9,444 nt of DNA from PGYU01 sp964637845 (lineage in GTDB: Bacteria > Bacteroidota > Ignavibacteria > Kapaibacteriales > UBA2268). The stretch lies in contig CAZWXI010000096.1 in the NCBI GenBank assembly GCA_964637845.1, positions 1-9,444 of the forward strand, read 5' to 3'. Position numbers and translations under genes: made by a program. Below are positions 1-5,600 of the stretch, piece by piece (the stretch's first letter is position 1; the number at the start of each line of letters is the position of its first letter). A model generated the notes under the pieces. That model was not told where the DNA came from. It did no database searches and was given only the letters and a program-made list of their open reading frames with translations.

Positions 1-2
1 CA

Positions 3-587
3 ACTTTTGGGGTATATTACGGTAAAAAGTATTTTCTTTTAGAAATGCAATACAACATTATACCACGCTCCTATTTAGCTCCGGCAGATACAATAATTGA
101 ATACACTATTGACAGCATTGATAGTCAATATACTGTTGCCATCAATGAGTTCACTCAACTACAGGCAACGTATGGCAGCTTTAAGTTTAGAGAATCAATA
201 CCGAATATGCCAGATACTACTCTGGTTAGAGGAAGAAATCTTTTTTTAATATTTGAAAACTATGTGCCTATAAAAGAAGTTGAAAATAAGCTTAGAAACT
301 TATCATCAATTAAAGTTGCGGGATTTGCAAGTTGGTTTGGAGTGATTTCAGATCTAGATGATATTTTAGGAAACAATAGAATTATTCTTTTTCCAAATCC
401 TGTTTCGGACTTAATTTGGATTCAGGGCTTGGATGATACAAAAGTTCAATCCTTCACGATATATAATACATTTGGGCAAAAATTATGTGAATCAGATTTG
501 CAGGAACAAATTGACGTGTCTTTCTTAACCCCTGGTGTATATTTTCTCTCTATCGGAAATAAGAGTTACAAGTTTATAAAACATTAA
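3..587 (+). CDS. Small secreted T9SS cargo protein with propeptide-like N-terminal domain (5' partial)
   Basis: The frame is open to the left edge, so the gene begins outside the window and 194 codons are visible. The first Met (position 45) is internal. The residues before it (TFGVYYGKKYFLLE) align with TFGEFYGKEFFRLK inside the paralogs at 1848 and 2601. The shared domain runs to about FASWFG (through position 345), with conserved blocks YNIIPR, LAP.DTIIEYT, NEF and SWF. A linker leads to a type A sorting domain with FPNPVSD near its start, then IYNTFGQKL, LTPGVYFLS and the terminal FIKH. The protein is presumably exported by Sec and then T9SS. Its own function is unknown. The matching domain precedes a subtilase domain in the 2601 gene, so a stand-alone propeptide or inhibitor role is possible. 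Ten bases separate its stop from the next, broken, gene. Family membership is secure, the role is not. Confidence 0.88.
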   Translation, partial: TFGVYYGKKYFLLEMQYNIIPRSYLAPADTIIEYTIDSIDSQYTVAINEFTQLQATYGSFKFRESIPNMPDTTLVRGRNLFLIFENYVPIKEVENKLRNLSSIKVAGFASWFGVISDLDDILGNNRIILFPNPVSDLIWIQGLDDTKVQSFTIYNTFGQKLCESDLQEQIDVSFLTPGVYFLSIGNKSYKFIKH

Positions 588-597
588 GAGAATAAAA

Positions 598-723
598 ATG
601 AAACAAATTTTTCTGTTTACGGCAATGCTTTTCATCAGCATCAATCTATATTCGGCACCGCCGGATAGCTGTTTGAAGTACTACTTTACTTCCTTTGATT
701 CCGACTTTACTCATAATGTTTAG
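598..723 (+). pseudogene. Truncated remnant of a paralogous secreted protein (41 codons)
   Basis: The ATG at 598 begins a signal peptide (MKQIFLFTAMLFISINLYSA) followed by PPDSCLKYY, then stops at TAG 721-723. After the leader, LKYYFTSFDSDFTHNV aligns with LKVYNNYLDSTFVNPYLV in the 1848 protein. This is therefore the start of a family member that ends about 20 residues into the mature domain and lacks the sorting domain. Bases 635-677 match 1885-1927 with one mismatch. The start lies 10 bases after the stop of the preceding gene, as expected for a second cistron. Its last 34 bases belong to the 210-bp direct repeat. A short exported peptide cannot be excluded, but a deletion remnant fits better. 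Confidence 0.75.
635..677 (+). repeat. 43-bp leader repeat, partner at 1885-1927
   Basis: This segment encodes the end of the signal peptide, the cleavage region and PPDSCL. It is identical to 1885-1927 except at 657 (a versus c). Identity stops at 634 and 678. It shows that the broken gene at 598 shares leader ancestry with the 829 and 1848 genes although its first 12 codons differ. Confidence 0.8.
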
Positions 724-899
724 AAATGCGACACAAAGATACAATAATAAAATTGTTCATACGTAGCAAAATTTTAGTAGGGAAACATCCTATAAATTGT
801 TCATTTTAATTTTATATGAGGTAACGCAATGAAAACTTTGTTCTTTCTTTTCGCCATGATGCTTTTCAGCATCAATCTATATTCGGCACCACCGGATAG
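690..899 (+). repeat. 210-bp direct repeat, copy 1 (remnant tail, promoter region, RBS, leader)
   Basis: Copy 1 matches 1709-1918 at a fixed offset of 1019 bases with four mismatches (697, 840, 888, 891) and no gaps. In order it holds the last coding bases of the remnant at 598, a noncoding gap, the GAGG ribosome binding site, and the start codon and signal peptide of the 829 gene. It ends at CCGGATAG just after the cleavage region. Beyond 899 the two copies encode unrelated-looking bodies. The edges therefore fall inside one broken gene and at a domain boundary of the next. Confidence 0.93.
724..828 (+). promoter_or_regulatory. Probable promoter and 5' UTR of the 829 gene
   Basis: This 105-bp AT-rich gap between the remnant stop and the ATG at 829 is identical to the corresponding gap at 1743-1847, which fits a functional upstream region but may only reflect recent duplication. 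GAGG at 818-821 lies 7 bases before the ATG and is a good ribosome binding site. An 11-bp direct repeat, aaattgttcat, occurs at 750-760 and 794-804. I could not assign a Bacteroidota-type (TTG with TAnnTTTG) or sigma70 promoter with confidence; tataaa at 791-796 is the best -10-like string. Confidence 0.5.
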
Positions 900-1692
900 A
901 TGCCTGTGGGCACCTGATTTGAGTAAGATCAAGGGAGCTGTAGGAGTATTAATGGTTAGATTTGACCATGAAGATCCTCTAAATAGAGATTCCACATTGT
1001 ATGTTGACACCTGTGGTTTAGCAAGAATCCACTATACTGATAATGAAGGTGACCTAAACCCTATTGGTGGTAGTCAATACCGCTTCGAAAAAAGATATTA
1101 CTCAAAGAGTGTTTGGGGACTTGGAATTTCTTGGTCAATTTTTGATACAGTAGGAAAAGACTTAAATTTATTGAACTTTTTTACAATTGAAGACATTGAT
1201 GAAGAAGAAAGCGAAATTTATAACTCTTTTCAACTTATCAAACAAGAATACGGGAATATGAAATTTTGGTTTAGTTTAGATAAAGAGTTGACCATTCTGG
1301 AAGCTTGGGATATGTCGAATAATAATGGCTATTTTGCATATGTAGAAACTGAAAACATAGTTAACTCTTTAGAATTCGAAAAATATATTAATGAATTATT
1401 ACCAAATGCTTCATGTCAATTCCTTTCTGAAATAGATTATACTACTTCAGTCTTAGAATTAACCCAAATAAATAATATTATTATAATCTCTCAAGATTGC
1501 AACTTTATAAGTATAAAATCCGATAATGTGATACAACAAGTTAATGTTTATTCCCTAACAGGTAATAAACTTGTAAAAATTAGTGACGAAAACTCAAATA
1601 CTGAACTTGAAATCAATATAAGCCATTTACAAACAGGAGTTTACTTTATTCAGATTAATAATTCTTTTCATAAGTTTATGGTTGTGAGGTAA
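829..1692 (+). CDS. Secreted T9SS cargo protein, divergent member of the array family (287 aa)
   Basis: GAGG 7 bases upstream supports the ATG at 829. Residues 1-20 are a signal peptide cut near LYSA|PPD, almost the same in DNA as in the 1848 gene. The body (residues 25-205) differs from its neighbours in DNA. Short blocks still align by eye: NSFQLIKQEYGNMKFWF (132-148) with NEFQQFEQMFGTFYF, and FEKYINELLPNASCQF (183-198) with the AENALKSI..SAMFV segment. I read it as a very divergent copy of the same domain. The C-terminus (about 210-287) has sorting-domain features (VNVYSLTGNKLVK, HLQTGVYFIQI, FMVVR) but lacks the usual PNP motif. It is probably exported, with function unknown. Its stop lies 3 bases before another broken gene start. 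Confidence 0.88.
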   Translation: MKTLFFLFAMMLFSINLYSAPPDRCLWAPDLSKIKGAVGVLMVRFDHEDPLNRDSTLYVDTCGLARIHYTDNEGDLNPIGGSQYRFEKRYYSKSVWGLGISWSIFDTVGKDLNLLNFFTIEDIDEEESEIYNSFQLIKQEYGNMKFWFSLDKELTILEAWDMSNNNGYFAYVETENIVNSLEFEKYINELLPNASCQFLSEIDYTTSVLELTQINNIIIISQDCNFISIKSDNVIQQVNVYSLTGNKLVKISDENSNTELEINISHLQTGVYFIQINNSFHKFMVVR

Positions 1693-1695
1693 ATT

Positions 1696-1742
1696 ATGCG
1701 AATTTTTGTTCCTTTAATTCCGACTTTACTCATAATGTTTAG
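1696..1742 (+). pseudogene. Second, shorter remnant of a paralogous gene
   Basis: ATGCGAATTTTTG at 1696-1708 resembles the start of a family leader (compare ATGAAACAAATTTTTCTG at 598). It is fused directly to the tail found in the first remnant, which ends in TAG at 1740-1742. Relative to the remnant at 598 about 80 bases are missing, and the fusion is out of the original frame. Read from the ATG, the frame continues as 29 codons to a stop at 1783-1785 without any recognisable motif. The start lies 3 bases after the stop of the 829 gene, the position of a second cistron. The leader assignment rests on 13 bases and is tentative. Confidence 0.5.
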
Positions 1743-1918
1743 AAATGCGACACAAAGATACAATAATAAAATTGTTCATACGTAGCAAAATTTTAGTAGG
1801 GAAACATCCTATAAATTGTTCATTTTAATTTTATATGAGGTAACGCAATGAAAACTTTTTTCTTTCTTTTCGCCATGATGCTTTTCAGCATCAATCTATA
1901 TTCGGCCCCGCCGGATAG
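1709..1918 (+). repeat. 210-bp direct repeat, copy 2
   Basis: Partner of 690-899, four mismatches. It carries the remnant tail, promoter-like gap, ribosome binding site (GAGG 1837-1840) and the signal peptide of the 1848 gene. Because the tail makes sense only as the end of the 598 reading frame, copy 1 has the more original left context and copy 2 looks derived. Its right end overlaps the start of the 431-bp repeat by 9 bases (1910-1918). Confidence 0.93.
1743..1847 (+). promoter_or_regulatory. Probable promoter and 5' UTR of the 1848-2601 operon
   Basis: Identical in all 105 positions to 724-828, including the two aaattgttcat copies (here 1769-1779 and 1813-1823) and the GAGG ribosome binding site 7 bases before the ATG at 1848. 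If it is a promoter, the 829 gene and the 1848-2601 pair share the same control. Confidence 0.5.
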
Positions 1919-2591
1919 CTGTTTGAAAGTTTATAACAACTACTTAGATTCAACTTTTGTAAATCCATATCTTGTGAAAGTTGACAGTTGCTCTGACTCA
2001 CCAACTTTTGGAGAGTTCTACGGAAAGGAATTTTTTAGATTAAAAGTTGAATATAACATTATTCCAAGAGATTTTTTAGCACCAGAGGACACAATTATTG
2101 AATACACATGGCAAGACATTTTACCACAATACACTGATGCAAGAAATGAGTTTCAACAATTTGAGCAAATGTTCGGTACTTTTTATTTTCGTGACCCTTA
2201 TCCAAACGAACCTGATACCTCACAATTTATAAAACGTAGTCTTGCGTTGAGATTCGATCACTATGTTAATATTGATAGTGCTGAAAATGCATTGAAAAGT
2301 ATTACTTGTCTCAAATCAGCAATGTTTGTTGGATGGTTTAGGTATCTTACATCTGTCAAAGAAAGTGAAACACAACAAACCTTATTGGTTTATCCAAATC
2401 CTGCTATTGATTTTATAGAACTTATGAAGTCTGAGGAATTTATTTCAACAGAAATCACTATTTACGATTTATACGGCAGAATTGTTAAACAAACATCATA
2501 CAATAATTCGCCAATAAATATTTCAGCACTGCCGAGCGGCACTTATGTATTAAGAGTCAACAATTCTACATATCAATTTATAAAATATTAA
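1848..2591 (+). CDS. Stand-alone propeptide-like domain protein with T9SS sorting domain (247 aa)
   Basis: GAGG at 1837-1840 supports this start. Residues 1-20 are a signal peptide (LYSA|PPDS). Residues 21-164 form the family domain, ending at FVGWF; they are almost the same as residues 21-165 of the giant protein encoded next. Residues about 178-247 are a type A sorting domain with VYPNPAIDF (181-189), IYDLYGRIV, LPSGTYVLR and terminal FIKY. The segment RSLALRFDHYVNIDSAENALKSI has the look of a subtilase propeptide half (strand, then helix), but I cannot confirm Inhibitor_I9 membership from sequence alone. The gene lies 9 bases upstream of the giant and shares its transcript, so an inhibitor, chaperone or binding partner for that protein is a reasonable inference. 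A decoy or structural surface protein is an alternative. Confidence 0.92.
   Translation: MKTFFFLFAMMLFSINLYSAPPDSCLKVYNNYLDSTFVNPYLVKVDSCSDSPTFGEFYGKEFFRLKVEYNIIPRDFLAPEDTIIEYTWQDILPQYTDARNEFQQFEQMFGTFYFRDPYPNEPDTSQFIKRSLALRFDHYVNIDSAENALKSITCLKSAMFVGWFRYLTSVKESETQQTLLVYPNPAIDFIELMKSEEFISTEITIYDLYGRIVKQTSYNNSPINISALPSGTYVLRVNNSTYQFIKY
1910..2340 (+). repeat. 431-bp N-terminal-domain repeat, copy A
   Basis: Matches 2666-3096 at an offset of 756 bases without gaps. Eight mismatches all lie in the first 99 bases (1928-2008). Bases 2009-2340 are identical over 332 positions. Identity ends abruptly after the codons for GWF, exactly where this gene enters its linker and sorting domain. Confidence 0.95.
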
Positions 2592-2595
2592 GGTG
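2590..2595 (+). promoter_or_regulatory. Ribosome binding site of the giant protein, overlapping the upstream stop
   Basis: AAGGTG overlaps the last two bases of the TAA stop at 2589-2591 and ends 5 bases before the ATG at 2601. This fixes the start and suggests translational coupling to the 1848 gene. Confidence 0.7.
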
Positions 2596-2600
2596 CTTAT

Positions 2601-5600
2601 ATGAAGTATTTTACAATTTACTTTTTGATACTAACACTCTCAATAATCAACATATTAGCACAAACGCCGGATAGCTGTTTGAAGGTTTATAACAACCACT
2701 TAGATTCAACTTTTGTAAATCCATATTTTGTAAAAGTTGATAGTTGCTCTGGTTCACCAACTTATGGAGAGTTCTACGGAAAGGAATTTTTTAGATTAAA
2801 AGTTGAATATAACATTATTCCAAGAGATTTTTTAGCACCAGAGGACACAATTATTGAATACACATGGCAAGACATTTTACCACAATACACTGATGCAAGA
2901 AATGAGTTTCAACAATTTGAGCAAATGTTCGGTACTTTTTATTTTCGTGACCCTTATCCAAACGAACCTGATACCTCACAATTTATAAAACGTAGTCTTG
3001 CGTTGAGATTCGATCACTATGTTAATATTGATAGTGCTGAAAATGCATTGAAAAGTATTACTTGTCTCAAATCAGCAATGTTTGTTGGATGGTTTAAAGT
3101 AACAACATATATTCCATCAGATGTAGGATTTAGAAGTATGACACCATTTAGTGTTTTACAAGCAATTCCTGATCCATCGGGAAATGTTTGGAAACCAATG
3201 AAAAGACACAAAAGAGGTTGGAGTTGGCATCATTTTTCTATTAAAACCCCTCTGGCATGGGAAATTACAAGAGGTAGCGATTCGATTTTTATTGGTTCAG
3301 CAGAATCATTAGGAAATCCGATTAATCATCCAGATATGATTGGGAATTATGTAGAATTTAGCACTGCAAATGGTAATAAGGGTGATGGATTTCATGATAC
3401 TGAGCCAATAAGAGGTGGCCATGGGCTTAATACTATGTCATGTGCTATTGCTGATGATAACAATGACCACCCTATGGTAGGTTCTTGTCCTGATTGTAAA
3501 GGGTTTTTGATAGATTGGGGTCATGGCTTAAAATACATATGGGAAATTGATGTAGATATGACTGTGGGAAACGGTATCAAAGTCCCTCAAGTAGTTTATC
3601 AAGCAGCAGGTTATAGTGGTTATGACGTGCCAGAAATGTTTGATAATGGTATGGTAGCATTGGGAGCAGCGGGAAATTATTTAGCACTAACTACTTTCAA
3701 TCAGGGCGAGCCTGATATGTATCGAATGTTGTATCCTGCGATGTCACCACCTTATTCAACTACTGCTAATTCAAGCTGGATGCATCGAAGTTATCCTGAT
3801 CCGACAGACCCAAGTAATCCAAATAAATTTGTAAAAGTAATTACAGTAGGTGGACTATCTGATGGAGTGTTCAGAGATGAGTTATGTAACCCTTGGCAAC
3901 AAACGGGTAGTTTTTTGAATCCGAATTGGTCAGGGGAAGAAAGATTTATATCTTTTGACCTTTTTTCCCTCAGTATTCAAACAGGTAACGTTTTTGCATT
4001 TTCTTATGATATCAATAAATTTCATTCATCAATTACTGAAAGGAACAAGGCATACGTTGATGTTGTAGTTCCTTCCATAAGTATATTAAATGCTGATAAC
4101 TCTCCACAACGCTATGGTCTGGGTACAGGAACCTCACAAGGTGTTGCTATAGTGGCAGGTGTTGCCGGGTTAATGAGGTCAACAAATGAGTTTTTAAGTC
4201 AGAATAGTGTGAATGGAATACCTCTTAATATGTACGATGTTCAAAGAAATTCTTATAATATACTTACATTTACAGCCGACAAAGTACCAGATGACGGAAT
4301 GTTACCATCTTTAGCATATTATGCATCAGGTATTTATCCAGTATCAGAAACATTCAAATTCGGAATTAACGGCGAATTAAAATGGCAGTATTTCTATAAA
4401 GAACAAGAAAATGATTTATTAAAACGAACATGGTCCCAGAGAATGGGTTTCGGCAAAGTTAATGCGTACCGTGCGGTAGCTCACTCTATCCGCCAAAAGG
4501 GTTTGTATGAGTATTCTATAGCAGGGAATTTTTTAATACCGTTTTTAGCACACGACATAAACTTGGACCCACGTGGTTATGTCAATCCACAAGGCAAAAG
4601 GGTAATGCATTGGGGTTCGCGGGTCAAAGAAGGTACCGGTATGTTTGAAATGCCAATTTTCAGAGGTCCAACTACTGGTAACGATGGAATCTTAAATGTA
4701 CTTGAGTGGGGTGGAATATCTTTGCCGGGGGAATTTCATAATAACCAAGGGGTTACGAAAGTAACAAATAGTAATAACCCAAATGTAAGACTAAAGCTTA
4801 CAGTCCCAATTAATTGTATTCTCGCAATAGACGGTGTTCTGTTTTCGGAACAGCCCAATGCATGCCATTATATTATAACTTCCGGTACCGGGGATTCAGC
4901 CGGCAAAATTCTTATGGAAGGATATTTAAAAGATATAGAAATATTCGGGAATCTAAGGCTCGGAGATTTAATAATTGAATCTACTATAAATGATGGTGCA
5001 GCATCGATTCCTGGTGCTGTTGGATTTGGTTCTGGTTATGAAAGTGAAATGTATGGTCATATAACTACTTTAAATTATGGTACATTGTATTTATGGGGCA
5101 ATGCACATGCAAAGCCGGGTACAATAATCAGTTTAAATGGTTCAGAAGACTTAATATTGCATGGTACATCAGAATTACATTTAGAACATGCTTCCCGTAT
5201 AGAAACAAATCAAGGAAGAAAATTAATTGTACAAAATAACACCAAGCTTATAGTTGATCCAAGGTCAGCAGTTGAATTGGACTTGGAAGTAAATGTAAAG
5301 CAAGGTGGCGAGTTTATTATAAGCGATAGTGCAATAGTAAAACTAAAAAAACTAAATGTAGAACCAGGTGGAACTATCAGAATTAATCACGGCTCTATTC
5401 TATCATTATGGGAGCAAGAACATATCTGTAATGGTCACTTCATTGCAAACGGTACAACGGAGAAAATTAGAATAGTGGGCAATATAGGTGAACACTGCCT
5501 AACTTATGAAGATGAAGAATATACATCATTTCCACATCTGACAACCCAACCAACAATTTATTTCCGCGGCGAATGTTTACAACCATTTTTGACAAGTATC

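Noticed and set aside
45..47. ATG at 45 as the start of the first gene
   Set aside because: Upstream codons in frame align with the paralogs' domain interior, and no ribosome binding site or leader follows this ATG.
801..1010. Minus-strand open frame of 69 codons
   Set aside because: It overlaps the leader and start of the strongly supported 829 gene, has no ribosome binding site or recognisable motif, and is best read as a shadow.
690..1918. Integron cassette array, insertion sequence or CRISPR
   Set aside because: The 210-bp repeats contain gene pieces and a leader, with no attC-like fold, terminal inverted repeats, target duplication, transposase or regularly spaced short repeats.
1910..3096. 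Diversity-generating retroelement with template and variable repeats
   Set aside because: The mismatches between the repeat copies are not adenine-specific and cluster at the 5' end, and no reverse transcriptase is present in the window.
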